Shown: positions 1 to 8,332, counted from the first letter of the stretch. The stretch: 64,000 bases of DNA from Bacillus methanolicus (GCF_028888695.1 NZ_PNFF01000001.1:1497501-1561500), one strand, 5' to 3'. Notes: a model not told the origin generated them from the sequence alone. Numbers and translations: made by a program.

Positions 1-1
1 A

Positions 2-817
2 GAAAGAATTTTTTATTCCATCGCTAAAGAAAAAGAAATGGAGCATTTAGAACATCTTGATAGTGCTTTAGAAAACAATGAACTAGTCCTTAGCCTTGAT
101 GAGATCGCTGTTCGAAAGGGTCACCGATATGAAACCGTTCTAATGGATGCCCAATCCGGCAGTGTTCTTGGTATGGAACATCAACGTAGTTATGATTCTA
201 CTCTAACCTTACTCTCCAAGGAGATCCTGGCTAATAAGTGTGTTCAAACCGTTGTCATGGATATGTGGGATCCCTTTCATAAAGCTGTTAAATCTATATT
301 CCCAGAGGCCTGTATCGTCATTGATAAATATCATGTGGTGCAAAAGGTGACACATGCACTTGACCAAGTTAGAAAGAAAACTCCTGGACTAAAAAAGGGA
401 CGGTTTAAACTCTTGAAAGGTTCTGAAAAGTTAACGGCTAATGAAAAACAACAATTAGACGAGATGCTCAAAGAGCATTCAGAATTGTCATATGCCTATT
501 TTCTAAAAGAACTCTTTAGAGAAATATACCAAGTGAATGACTATGATACAGCTGATTCACTCTTAGAAGAATGGATTCAACTCGCATGGAGCAGCCCATT
601 TCCTTCATTTCATCAAGTTGCCAAGACGATAGAAAATTGGAAGGCACAAATTTTACAATATTTTCTTACACCTTTTACGAATGGCCGGATTGAAGGTACA
701 AACCATAAGATTAAGAACATCAAAAGACGTGCTTTTGGCTTCAGAAACCTTGAAAGATTTCGGCTACGTGTATTTTTGGAATGTACAGGTAAAACTTATA
801 AAAATCAGGTTGCTTAA
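2..817 (+). CDS. ISL3-family transposase, C-terminal part (runs off window start)
   Basis: The frame is open from the first base, so this is the C-terminal part of a longer transposase; the first ATG inside the window is at 38. The product shows the DDE catalytic region of ISL3 transposases: an LSLDEIAVRKG block, the acidic VVMDMWDPF block, the IDKYHVVQ block and the C-terminal NGRIEGTNHKIKNIKRRAFGFRN-type region containing the last acidic residue. It would cut and paste its own element through terminal inverted repeats. No frameshift is seen in the visible part. A 95-bp inverted repeat follows the stop codon. A second, decayed ISL3 fragment lies just downstream on the other strand, so the island edge has been hit repeatedly by this family. 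Confidence 0.9.
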   Translation, partial: ERIFYSIAKEKEMEHLEHLDSALENNELVLSLDEIAVRKGHRYETVLMDAQSGSVLGMEHQRSYDSTLTLLSKEILANKCVQTVVMDMWDPFHKAVKSIFPEACIVIDKYHVVQKVTHALDQVRKKTPGLKKGRFKLLKGSEKLTANEKQQLDEMLKEHSELSYAYFLKELFREIYQVNDYDTADSLLEEWIQLAWSSPFPSFHQVAKTIENWKAQILQYFLTPFTNGRIEGTNHKIKNIKRRAFGFRNLERFRLRVFLECTGKTYKNQVA

Positions 818-828
818 CCTTGCCCTCC

Positions 829-923
829 ATCAGCTTTCCGCATTGTAGTTGGTAGAATGGAAGCCGTCAAGGAAAGCACTTGACCGCTTCCATTCTACCA
901 ACTTAGTGGTCTGCAAGCTGACG
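829..923. repeat. Long imperfect inverted repeat downstream of the ISL3 transposase
   Basis: The arm AGTTGGTAGAATGGAAGC at 847 is repeated in reverse complement ending at 903, and GTCAAG/CTTGAC continues the stem inward to a 7-nt loop. Outside this, CAGCTT/AAGCTG extends the pairing to about 829-923. It may be an element end or a strong transcription stop. There is no long T-run. Confidence 0.6.
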
Positions 924-982
924 AAGGAGCTACTCTAGATTGAGTATCAATCTTGCTAACTTATTTCCGGAATTGTGTGAAC

Positions 983-1574
983 ATCACAGAATATGGTGAT
1001 GAGACTTTTTATTAAAGTTTCTTTATAGAGCCAATTCTACCCACTTACTCAATCGATGGTCTTTGGGTAATCGTTCAATAGAACCTAAATTCGCTTTTTG
1101 TTCTAAAGTTAAACGATTAGTATGGATGGTATGATTTAATTCTTTCTCCATTTCTACACATTTGATACAGATATTCTCTGTATCGATTGGTCTGATGTTT
1201 TTTAGGGCTAATCGATTCAAATGTTTGGGAAAATACCTCATTACAGTTGTGACAACGGTATCTGTTCACTCTGACAAATAAGAAAAGGGGTTTGCCTAAT
1301 ATAGATAGATCACGAACTTTTCTTGTCCGCCAGTCGTGGACATTACTGGTAAAAAAGCCGCAAAAAGTACAACGTTCTTCCATCGTATTTTTCTCAACAT
1401 GTAACAGATTGCAATCTTCAAGAAATACTTGTTTAACAACTTCAAATTCTGGCAAATCTAGTGATACAGAAAACACTTACAGAACCTCCTGTTATGTTAA
1501 GTAGGCGCTAACATTATTGCCAGGAATCTGTGAGTGTTTTCATTTTTATTGGTTAAATCACAAAATGTGGTGAT
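983..1574 (-). mobile_element. Internally deleted ISL3-like element bounded by palindromic repeats
   Basis: Two near-identical 18-bp palindromes with consensus ATCACARAATRTGGTGAT lie at 983-1000 and 1557-1574. Between them is only the start of an ISL3-type transposase on the minus strand. The spacing to the transposase start (about 80 bp) and to its broken end (about 20 bp) suggests these palindromes mark the two ends of a roughly 590-bp deletion derivative. That is an inference, since the family's terminal repeats were not aligned. Confidence 0.5.
1023..1476 (-). pseudogene. ISL3 transposase N-terminal fragment (zinc-finger part, frameshifted)
   Basis: The minus strand reads an ISL3 N-terminus with two CxxC pairs, CTFCGFF and CHNCNEVF, about 50 residues apart, as in the zinc-binding domain preceding the helix-turn-helix of this family. 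The frame stops at 1117. A second frame (to 1023) continues with plausible coding sequence, indicating a frameshift. The catalytic domain is missing. This is a dead remnant, and the gene start at 1476 is only the first in-frame ATG. Confidence 0.65.
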
Positions 1575-1664
1575 GAATCAAGATTTTTATCCACCACCTA
1601 ATCTCTAACTTCAAAATCATTAACCTCTTTTATGTAAATCTATTATTCAAGCAAAAACTAGTAA

Positions 1665-2126
1665 AAATATGGGGTTTCTATATTAGAATTGAAAAAAGTG
1701 AACAATAAATCTACGAATGAATTACGCATCGGTGAAAGACTTGTAATCCCAGAGTCTATTACTCCTTATGAAAAAGACTTGTTGGCACGTCTTGTTCATG
1801 CGGAAGCAAAAGGCGAGCCGTATGCAGGGAAAGTGACCGTTGCTACTGTTGTGTTAAATCGCGTGGATCATCCTGACTTCCCAAACACAATCAGGGACGT
1901 AATTTATGAAGTATCTGGCGGAAGCTATGCATTTACCCCTGTGCAAAATGGAACAATTAACGAACCTGCAGATGCAGAATCTTTCCGTGCGGTGAATGAA
2001 GCACTGGATTTCCGCGAACTAGGAAATGGATCAGTATATTTTTACAATCCGGATAAAATTACAAGTTTATGGGTTCTTTCACGTAACGTAATGTTGACAA
2101 TCGGTAATCACGTTTTTGCGAAATAA
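1665..2126 (+). pseudogene. LysM-SleB/CwlJ-type cortex hydrolase, 5' truncated
   Basis: From about residue 25 (SITPYEKDLLARLVHAEAKGE) to the end this is an intact Hydrolase_2 (SleB/CwlJ) catalytic domain, which in spores degrades cortex peptidoglycan during germination. The preceding residues, KYGVSILELKKVNN followed by STNELRIGERLVIP, are the second half of a LysM peptidoglycan-binding repeat. The reading frame closes at a TAA at 1662, in the middle of that LysM repeat, so the signal peptide and first half are lost. A TTG at 1689 could start a shortened protein, but it lacks a ribosome site and an export signal. The ISL3 remnant ends about 90 bp upstream and probably caused the break. Confidence 0.75.
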
Positions 2127-2140
2127 TTTATGGATGAGAG

Positions 2141-2170
2141 AAGCACCACTGATAGAATGTGGTGCTTTTT
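2141..2170 (+). terminator. Rho-independent terminator after the SleB remnant
   Basis: AAGCACCAC and GTGGTGCTT form a 9-bp stem with a 9-nt loop, followed by a run of T. Confidence 0.85.
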
Positions 2171-2630
2171 ATCTATTCAAAAATTATATTCCGTTAAAGA
2201 CGGTTATTGAATTATAGGAAATAACTTTTATTAAATTAGTATTTATCATTATCTCCAAGTTCCCGAATACCATCCCCTATCTATAAACCTTCACAAGAAA
2301 ATCTTTCTAAAGTTTCTGAATCTACACGTTCTGAAACAATCTGTGCCGGCATTACATCATATTTTTTCTTTTCTACGTGTCACCACTATCTGCAAAATGT
2401 GCTGGATACCAGCACTGAATTACTACGTAAATTAAATGATCAGTATTTGTTCATCTAAAAATGTGAACGCCTCCTTTTTGGTGAATCGCTTAAAAAATTT
2501 AAATACCCTCTAAATTACCATAAATAAACAACCATTTAAAACTAAATATACCTTTAATTACCATAAATAAACACGTTAAAAAGAGAAATATTATTTTTTG
2601 TAAAATTAATTTGGAAAGGAAGAATTTAAA
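2171..2630. other. Gap upstream of the spoVA operon with a direct repeat
   Basis: No intact gene. A roughly 30-codon open stretch on the minus strand (about 2290-2385, reading KKKYDVMPAQIVSERVDSET) ends in a stop and has no start, so it may be a remnant. Two copies of AATTACCATAAATAAACA lie at 2512-2530 and 2555-2573. They are positioned where the promoter of the following operon should be, but I could not fit a convincing sigma-G -35/-10 pair. Confidence 0.4.
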
Positions 2631-2837
2631 ATGACAGTAATAAAGGACGTAAAGACAGCTTTAGCAAGTTTAAAAAGTGCGCAGGCTAGCTTTGAAACAT
2701 TTGCTCTTGGTACAGAGAATCAACAAGCGAAGCAACTTTACCAAGATGCTGCTAAACAAACCCAATCCATTATAGATAACCTTGAACCACGCATTCAACA
2801 AATTGAACAAGAAGAACCTCAATACAAACAACAATAA
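2631..2837 (+). CDS. DUF1657 protein, first gene of spoVA2mob-type operon
   Basis: A 68-residue, helical, Gln/Lys-rich protein of the DUF1657 family. It begins with ATG behind GGAAAGGAAG. The core LASLKSAQASFETFALGTE is shared with the second DUF1657 gene at 5254 and with the C-terminal tail of the DUF421 protein at 5478, so the operon carries three versions of this domain. In B. subtilis strains with high spore heat resistance the equivalent operon starts with such a gene. The biochemical role is unknown; it is presumably made in the forespore. Confidence 0.9.
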   Translation: MTVIKDVKTALASLKSAQASFETFALGTENQQAKQLYQDAAKQTQSIIDNLEPRIQQIEQEEPQYKQQ

Positions 2838-2911
2838 TTGAAAAGATAAAAGGTTGGTTGATTGTCAACCAACCTTTTACATCATCAATTAAGGATAACC
2901 GAGGTGATTTT

Positions 2912-3376
2912 ATGAAAGACAAAATATCCAAATTAATTTTAGTACTAACTGTTATCGGATTGAGCTCAGGATGTAACGAAAATCAAAATCAATTGGGTGA
3001 TAATAATAATGATTTGAGTATTTCACAAGTACATACGAGCAAGCCGATCAATCAATCAGTTGCTAATCAAGCAAAAGAAAAAGTTATTAAAAAGAAAGAA
3101 ATATCGGATGTTAAAGCTGTTAATACAGATAAAGAGCTATTTGTAGCGATAAAAGTCGAGAATTTTGACCGTTTTCGATTAAAAAAAATCGAAAAGAAAG
3201 TAAAATCCGACGTAGAAAAAATGTTTCCGGATCATAAAGTCTTCGTATCAACTGATTCAAAAATGTATTTGGAACTTGACCAATTAGAACAAAAATTACA
3301 AAAAGATAACCTAAATATGAAGAACTTAAAAAAGGATTTCAATAAAATTAAAAGTCTCATGAAGGAACAAACGTAA
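2912..3376 (+). CDS. YhcN/YlaJ-family sporulation lipoprotein
   Basis: The ATG at 2912 is preceded by GAGGTGAT and gives a 154-residue protein with a lipoprotein signal: a basic start, a hydrophobic stretch and a lipobox ending in SSGC, with the acylated Cys about 22 residues in. After a polar Asn/Gln-rich linker comes the YhcN/YlaJ region (VKAVNTDKELFVAIKVENFDRF, then KKVKSDVEKMFPDHKVFVS). Members of this family sit on the forespore inner membrane. A longer in-frame start exists upstream at 2858 but would remove the signal peptide. The gene lies between DUF1657 and spoVAC, as in spoVA2mob operons. Confidence 0.85.
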   Translation: MKDKISKLILVLTVIGLSSGCNENQNQLGDNNNDLSISQVHTSKPINQSVANQAKEKVIKKKEISDVKAVNTDKELFVAIKVENFDRFRLKKIEKKVKSDVEKMFPDHKVFVSTDSKMYLELDQLEQKLQKDNLNMKNLKKDFNKIKSLMKEQT

Positions 3377-3396
3377 AGAGGAGGAAGGGAAGTTCG

Positions 3397-3876
3397 ATGG
3401 CAAATAATCAAAAGAAACAATTAACGCCAGTTCAACAAGAATATCAAAGTTTTCAAAAACAAAGAGAAATAAAAAGACCAGTCGTTAAAAATTGCATAAA
3501 AGCTTTTTTAACGGGAGGATTTATTTGTCTTATCGGTCAGCTTATTCAAAATTTTTATATTTATTATTTTGATTTCACAGATCAAACAGCTGGAAATCCA
3601 ACAGTCGGAACGTTAATTTTTATCGCTATGCTTCTTACTGGTTTTGGTGTTTATGATCGAATTGCCCAATTTGGTGGGGCGGGTTCTGCAGTTCCAGTTA
3701 CCGGATTTGGTAACGCAGTCATATCAGCTGCCATTGAACATCGAACAGAAGGATTTGTGTTAGGTGTAGGCGGTAATATCTTCAAATTAGCTGGTTCCGT
3801 GATTTTGTTTGGTGTCTTTTCCGCGTTTGTGATTGCAACGATCAAAACGGTTTTGATACAGTGGGGTGGTTTATGA
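3397..3876 (+). CDS. spoVAC: Stage V sporulation protein AC (SpoVAC)
   Basis: A 159-residue membrane protein. After a charged cytoplasmic N-terminus (about 30 residues) it has hydrophobic segments at about 32-55, 65-85 and 125-150, with the family block FGGAGSAVPVTGFGNAV between them. SpoVAC is part of the inner-membrane channel that moves calcium-dipicolinate into the developing spore and out during germination. It starts with ATG after GAGGAAGGGAAG and overlaps spoVAD by 4 bp (ATGA), so the two are translationally coupled. This is the second-type copy found on the heat-resistance operon, not the housekeeping hexacistronic spoVA. Confidence 0.93.
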   Translation: MANNQKKQLTPVQQEYQSFQKQREIKRPVVKNCIKAFLTGGFICLIGQLIQNFYIYYFDFTDQTAGNPTVGTLIFIAMLLTGFGVYDRIAQFGGAGSAVPVTGFGNAVISAAIEHRTEGFVLGVGGNIFKLAGSVILFGVFSAFVIATIKTVLIQWGGL

Positions 3877-4889
3877 TGCTGGCAGGTCACCGTACATGGA
3901 TCTTTGAACAAAAACCCGTGATTATTTCCACTGGTACCGTTGGAGGACCTTTTGAAGCAAATGGAGCTATCGCAGAAGATTTTGATGTTCTTCATTCCGA
4001 TTTATGGTTAGGACAGGATTCCTATGAAAAAGCCCATCAGATTCTTTTTGAAGAAGCTTGTCAAAGAGCCATGGAAAAAGGAGGAATCCAAAAAGAACAG
4101 GTTCAATTTATCCTTGCAGGAGATTTAATTAACCAAATTACCCCAACAAGTTTCGCGAGCCGAACTATTGGCGCGCCCTATTTTGGTTTATTTGGAGCCT
4201 GTTCAACCTCGATGGAAGGCTTAGCTTTAGGCGCCTATATCATTAACACGAATGGAGCTAAATATTTGCTGACAGGGGCTTCCAGTCATGATACAGCTGT
4301 TGAGAAACAATTCCGTTATCCAACTGAATATGGAGGACAAAAGCCTCCTACCGCACAATGGACCGTTACGGGTGCTGGTGCGGCTTTATTAAGTAACTCT
4401 GGGGAAGGGCCGCGGGTCACTTCTGCCACGATAGGACGTGTCATTGATATGGGGATGACCGATCCATTTAATATGGGAGGAGCTATGGCGCCAGCTGCGG
4501 TTGATACCATTGAAGCACACTTAACCGAACGAAACGTTGATCCAGCTTATTATGATTTAATCGTAACCGGAGACCTTGGCCGGATTGGACAAGAAGTTTC
4601 CTTCGATTTATTTAAAAAGCATGGAATTCCTATCAGTGAAGAACAATACCAGGATTGTGGTCTGATGATTTACCGGGAAGGACAGCCGATTCTAGCAGGA
4701 GGCAGCGGCGCAGGGTGTTCTGCTACAGTGGTCTATGGTCATTTATTAAACCGTATGAAAAAAGGTGAATTTAACCGAATGTTAGTAGTAGCGACAGGTG
4801 CTTTATTATCACCTCTGTCCTATCAGCAAAATGAAACCATTCCTTGTATTGCCCATGCGGTTTCGATTGAATACGGAGGTGAGCAATAA
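3873..4889 (+). CDS. spoVAD: Stage V sporulation protein AD (SpoVAD)
   Basis: About 338 residues with the thiolase-like fold family signature of SpoVAD, starting [11 protein letters not shown]. Conserved blocks include [30 protein letters not shown], and [17 protein letters not shown] near the C-terminus. SpoVAD binds dipicolinic acid and delivers it to the SpoVA channel on the outer face of the inner spore membrane. ATG codons at 3873 and 3876 are both possible; GGGGTGG just upstream serves as ribosome site. It overlaps spoVAC and is followed after one base by spoVAE. Confidence 0.94.
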   Translation: MMLAGHRTWIFEQKPVIISTGTVGGPFEANGAIAEDFDVLHSDLWLGQDSYEKAHQILFEEACQRAMEKGGIQKEQVQFILAGDLINQITPTSFASRTIGAPYFGLFGACSTSMEGLALGAYIINTNGAKYLLTGASSHDTAVEKQFRYPTEYGGQKPPTAQWTVTGAGAALLSNSGEGPRVTSATIGRVIDMGMTDPFNMGGAMAPAAVDTIEAHLTERNVDPAYYDLIVTGDLGRIGQEVSFDLFKKHGIPISEEQYQDCGLMIYREGQPILAGGSGAGCSATVVYGHLLNRMKKGEFNRMLVVATGALLSPLSYQQNETIPCIAHAVSIEYGGEQ

Positions 4890-4890
4890 C

Positions 4891-5241
4891 ATGATCTATT
4901 TTTGGGCTTTTGTTATTGGTGGTTTGATTTGTGTCTTCGGACAAATTATGTTTGATGTGTTTAAATTGACACCCGGACATACATTAAGTGCCCTCGTAGT
5001 AATTGGTGCCCTCCTAGATGGCTTTGGGTTATATGAACCTCTGATTGATTTTGCCGGGGCAGGTGCTACAGTACCTATTACTAGTTTTGGGAACTCACTT
5101 GTACATGGGGCAATGCAAGAAGCTGAAAAACATGGCTTAGTCGGAGTACTGACAGGGATGTTTGAAGTTACAAGTTCCGGTATCTCAGCTGCTATTGTTT
5201 TTGGTATGTTGGGAGCCTTAATTTTTAAACCAAAAGGATAA
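4891..5241 (+). CDS. spoVAE: Stage V sporulation protein AE, membrane subunit (SpoVAEb type)
   Basis: The ATG at 4891 follows GGAGGTGAGC and gives a 116-residue, mostly hydrophobic protein. It carries three membrane segments (about 3-25, 32-52, 90-112) and the block [24 protein letters not shown], which resembles the SpoVAC block and reflects their common ancestry. It forms the dipicolinate channel with SpoVAC. A longer upstream frame would overlap spoVAD by about 90 bp and is not credible. This is the single-domain AEb form expected in a spoVA2mob operon. Confidence 0.93.
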   Translation: MIYFWAFVIGGLICVFGQIMFDVFKLTPGHTLSALVVIGALLDGFGLYEPLIDFAGAGATVPITSFGNSLVHGAMQEAEKHGLVGVLTGMFEVTSSGISAAIVFGMLGALIFKPKG

Positions 5242-5253
5242 GGAGAATAATGA

Positions 5254-5460
5254 ATGACTATTGGATCAGATTTAAAACAGTCACTTGCCAGCCTAAAAGG
5301 TGTTGAAGCTTCTTTATCTAGTTTAGCCTTACGGACCCAGGACCATAAATCGAAACGTACGCTGCATGAAACCATGATGGTCATACATGAAGTGGTGACA
5401 GATTTAAAAAAACGGGTTGGGGAATTAGAACGAGAGGAATTTCAGTACAAAGGATTTTAA
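5254..5460 (+). CDS. DUF1657 protein, second copy in the operon
   Basis: 68 residues, starting MTIGSDLKQSLASLKGVEAS, with the same length and LASLKxxxAS core as the first DUF1657 protein, but only moderately similar elsewhere. The ribosome site AAGGAGAAT lies just upstream; it begins 12 bp after spoVAE and ends 17 bp before the DUF421 gene. This position is the one seen in spoVA2mob operons. Function unknown; a helical partner of the DUF421 protein is a reasonable guess because that protein carries the same domain. Confidence 0.88.
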   Translation: MTIGSDLKQSLASLKGVEASLSSLALRTQDHKSKRTLHETMMVIHEVVTDLKKRVGELEREEFQYKGF

Positions 5461-5477
5461 GATGGGAGGATCCATTA

Positions 5478-6338
5478 ATGCCTATTTGGCTAGATGTTGT
5501 TTTTCGAGTAATTCTGTTTATGATCGTTCTGTTTTTTATCACGAAATTTCTAGGTAAAAAACAGCTATCCCAACTTTCCTTTTTCGAATATGTAACAGGT
5601 ATAACGATAGGTGGGATAGCAGCAATCGTTATTCTTGAAGTAAAACATAGTATTTTCATAGGTGGATTAGCCATTGTCGTCATGGCAGCCATACCTTATA
5701 TGGTTAGCTTCATTTCTTTAAAAAGTAAAAAGTTTCGTGATTTTGTGGAAGGCAAAGGAACTGTATTCATCAAAGACGGGAAAATTATGGAAGATAATTT
5801 AAAGAGGGAAAGATACTCAACAGATGAATTATTAGAATTGCTTCGCAAAAAAGACGTTTTTCAGGTGTCTGATGTGGAGTTTGCGTTGTTAGAGCCAACT
5901 GGAGATTTATCCGTCATGTTAAAGAAAGAAAATCAACCTTTAACAGCAAAGGATATAAACTTGACGGTTGCTTCGGTCAAGGAACCTCAGACCGTTATTA
6001 TGGATGGCGAAATATTGGATGAACCACTTGCCACGATTGGACGAAGTCGGGCTTGGTTACACACTCAATTAGAAAAACTAGGAGTAACCATTGAAAATGT
6101 GTTTCTAGGACAAATAAATTCATATGGAGAATTAATGGTTGACCTTTTTCATGATAAGCTTCAAGTCGCATCCCCTCAAGAAAGATCTTTAATTCTTTCG
6201 ACTTTGAAAAAGTGTCAAGCGGACTTAGAGAAGTTTGCTCTTGGAACTGAATTAAAAGAAGTCAAGCAAATGTATAGGAAAAATAGTAAAAAATTACAAG
6301 AAGCCATTGATAAAGTGACCCCTATTTTAAAAGGGTAA
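5478..6338 (+). CDS. DUF421-DUF1657 fusion membrane protein (2Duf)
   Basis: 286 residues. The N-terminus has three membrane segments (about 5-22, 35-55, 58-78) typical of YetF/DUF421, including FLGKKQLSQLSFFEYVTGITIG. A cytosolic DUF421 domain follows (GTVFIKDGKIMEDNL, DVFQVSDVEFALLEPTGDLSVM). The last 65 residues (LSTLKKCQADLEKFALGTE) are a DUF1657 domain, so the protein is longer than the 230-residue DUF421 protein encoded at 28859. In spoVA2mob-bearing Bacillus this fusion is reported to be a main contributor to wet-heat resistance, probably through the inner spore membrane. It closes the operon. Confidence 0.92.
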   Translation: MPIWLDVVFRVILFMIVLFFITKFLGKKQLSQLSFFEYVTGITIGGIAAIVILEVKHSIFIGGLAIVVMAAIPYMVSFISLKSKKFRDFVEGKGTVFIKDGKIMEDNLKRERYSTDELLELLRKKDVFQVSDVEFALLEPTGDLSVMLKKENQPLTAKDINLTVASVKEPQTVIMDGEILDEPLATIGRSRAWLHTQLEKLGVTIENVFLGQINSYGELMVDLFHDKLQVASPQERSLILSTLKKCQADLEKFALGTELKEVKQMYRKNSKKLQEAIDKVTPILKG

Positions 6339-6470
6339 TGGTTGTTTCAATTTGTAATGCACTCAAAAAAACCGTATATCTTAAATCGAATTTTCGAAAA
6401 ATAAAAACAAGAACCAGACGTAACACTTTATAAAAATAAGTTCTCAATAAATATAGGAGGCAGAAAATCA

Positions 6471-6638
6471 ATGACTGAGGAGAATATTAAAAAAATTTTA
6501 GGAGTTAATGTAAGAGCCAGGCATAAGAAGGAATCGAATGATCTAGACCGATATTTTTTGAATCCTATTATCCATAGGCAAATTCATGGAGACAAAGTAT
6601 ATGTTCCATTAAATCTTGATAGGATTTGGAACAGGTAA
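6471..6638 (+). CDS. Small 55-residue protein downstream of the spoVA operon
   Basis: ATG at 6471 lies ten bases after a perfect AGGAGG. The 55-residue product begins MTEENIKKILGVNVRARHKK and ends in PLNLDRIWNR; it is basic, soluble and of no family I recognise. The strong ribosome site and sense-like codon use argue for a real gene. It lies 130 bp after the DUF421 fusion with no terminator seen between, so it may be a late part of the same transcript. Confidence 0.55.
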   Translation: MTEENIKKILGVNVRARHKKESNDLDRYFLNPIIHRQIHGDKVYVPLNLDRIWNR

Positions 6639-6877
6639 TTTTTTTGATTAAAATGCAATTTGTTTTTTGAATACATAAGGTGCAATTTTCATTACCCAAT
6701 CCAAATAAAGGGACTAATCCAGGGAATTATAGATATTCTGGTACCTTACTTCATTTTGTAATTTCAATACTGAATCTCTATAAATGGTTTTAATCATTTT
6801 ATTATGGGAAGCCCACCATTTGGATCAAACATGCAAAAATTATTATCAAAAAACTAAAACGTACAAGATATTGTTTT

Positions 6878-7081
6878 GTGCAATTGAAAAATGCAGAGTT
6901 GTGCAACGGGGAATGCAGAAAATTGCAACTTGACATGGAGCTTCTGCGGGCATGACTACTAAGCCAAGAAGCCAGCAGTATCAAGGGCTGGCTTTGCCCA
7001 ACAAGGCTATCATGCCCGCCTCTCCATGTAAAGTTGGGCTAGGCCCAATTCTCTGCAACATTCTGCACTTTTATTTTGCAA
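6878..7081. repeat. Dispersed hairpin element, copy 1
   Basis: The whole segment folds on itself: TGCAATTGAAAAATGCAGA at the left pairs imperfectly with the right end, and CATGGAG/CTCCATG plus GCGGGCATGA/TCATGCCCGC form the inner stem. The core at about 6929-7034 is homologous to the core of the element at 13331-13602, but the outer arms differ. No open frame. This and a gene-poor flank fill the 6.64-7.41 kb gap; I see nothing else there. Confidence 0.6.
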
Positions 7082-7385
7082 AAAACATGAATTGAGTATG
7101 TAGGTATATAAAGACGAGCACAAGGACATTAATGCTTCAGGCGAAATACTTGCTTCGATATTTACTTACCTTTAAAGGAAAGCAAAAACGAAAAATAACC
7201 AACCTTTCAACAAATTAGAACGATGCTAAGAACTACTTAAAATTCCTTGGCTTCTTTATTGAAACTATCAAAAGTTAAAACACAAACGAAGGCAGGCCAT
7301 AAAGGCAGCTTGTTTTATAAGAAAATTCACAGCCTAAAGGAAAATTATAAAATATATGGACCCATGTTGGGCACACCAAACAAAA

Positions 7386-7404
7386 AAGCACCCTAAGGAT
7401 GCTT
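7386..7404 (-). terminator. Terminator of the aromatic/proline repeat gene
   Basis: On the minus strand AGCATCC-TTA-GGGTGCT is followed by TTTTTT, directly after the stop codon at 7415. Confidence 0.6.
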
Positions 7405-7414
7405 TATATAAAAA

Positions 7415-7714
7415 TTAATAAATAGGGTATGGTAGGTAATATGGATATGGAGGATGTGGATACCAGTAAACATATCTATATGGACCGACTAACGTACTAA
7501 CCAATAGTCCGCCCAATACTCCACCCAATACTCCTGCTAGAAAGGGATTTCCAAAATAGGGCCTCCAGAAAAATGGAGGTCTCCAGAAAATAGGAGGTCT
7601 CCAAAAAAATGGTCTTACAAAGAATGGTCTAATGAAAAATGGTCTCCTTATAATTCGTTCATCTGAATTTGTTATATCGCTTTGTTGAGGCATAGCCTGT
7701 ACTTCTAAATTCAT
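7415..7714 (-). CDS. Small protein with Arg-Pro-Phe/Trp repeats and a glycine-rich membrane segment
   Basis: The ATG at 7714 follows ATGAGGA at a good distance and gives 99 residues (an in-frame ATG five codons earlier lacks a site). After a short polar start there is a run of about seven RPFF/RPPFFW-like units (residues 25-55), then a glycine-rich hydrophobic helix (FLAGVLGGVLGGLLVSTLVG), then a Tyr/Pro-rich tail. The composition recalls small spore-coat or spore-surface proteins, but I recognise no family. It lies inside the spore island and has its own terminator. Confidence 0.65.
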   Translation of the reverse strand: MNLEVQAMPQQSDITNSDERIIRRPFFIRPFFVRPFFWRPPIFWRPPFFWRPYFGNPFLAGVLGGVLGGLLVSTLVGPYRYVYWYPHPPYPYYLPYPIY

Positions 7715-8048
7715 AAAAACAGTCCTCATTTCTTTTTTTTTGCTATAAAGAATATGTATTTACCTATATCGTTTCTTGTGCTTATATCATTGTTTTTAAA
7801 AAATGCAAACCAGTCTTGCTACTTTGTCCGGTTCAACAAAACAAAGAACTGCCTGTTAGAATTTCTTATGAGCTAACGAGGTAGCATTCCTATAATGAAG
7901 AAAAATGAGGTTTGAACAAAAAAATAACCCCTTAGTATAATGAGAGTATCCAAAAGCTGGCCAGCGAAGAGGACAAATCCCATATACCAGGTGCATTATC
8001 TTTAGGAGCTTCAAAACAGAAAGTTTTTTTATACATAATTCTCCCCTC

Positions 8049-8246
8049 TTGCCTACCAGACATTATAACGGGTCTTCGCTCGGACCAATTTGGTTACCAA
8101 TGTTGCCATTACTCATCGGAATACTGATTGGAATTATATTGAGGTATATGCTTTTTCGGTTTATAAGATGCCGAGGAAACTTAGCTTCATTAGCTCAAAG
8201 AAATGCGTCAGCCTTCATAACGAATAAACGCCAAGGGAACCCTTAG
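8049..8246 (+). CDS. Possible small single-pass membrane protein
   Basis: A TTG-started frame of 65 residues has one clear membrane helix (LPMLPLLIGILIGIILRYML) followed by a basic tail. There is no ribosome site before the TTG, so the start is doubtful and the 5' end may be lost. The frame ends exactly at a strong hairpin terminator, which supports real transcription. The 300 bp upstream (7730-8048) contain nothing I recognise. Confidence 0.35.
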   Translation: MPTRHYNGSSLGPIWLPMLPLLIGILIGIILRYMLFRFIRCRGNLASLAQRNASAFITNKRQGNP

Positions 8247-8257
8247 CGTTTATTTTC
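8225..8257. terminator. Strong terminator hairpin
   Basis: TAAACGCCAAGGG and CCCTTAGCGTTTA form a 12-bp stem with a 2-nt loop and a mismatch, followed by TTTTC. Confidence 0.8.
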
Positions 8258-8332
8258 TTAAACTATCCTGCCTAGTTCAACAAGGGAAAAACGATCCCCA
8301 TATTGATCTAAGGCAGGATAATATGTTATAAG

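Noticed and set aside
1292-1504. 70-residue plus-strand ORF
   Set aside because: Antisense to the ISL3 remnant, no family, no ribosome site.
2500-2580. Operator or sigma-G promoter from the two CATAAATAAACA repeats
   Set aside because: Neither copy has a properly spaced -35 element; kept only as a direct repeat.
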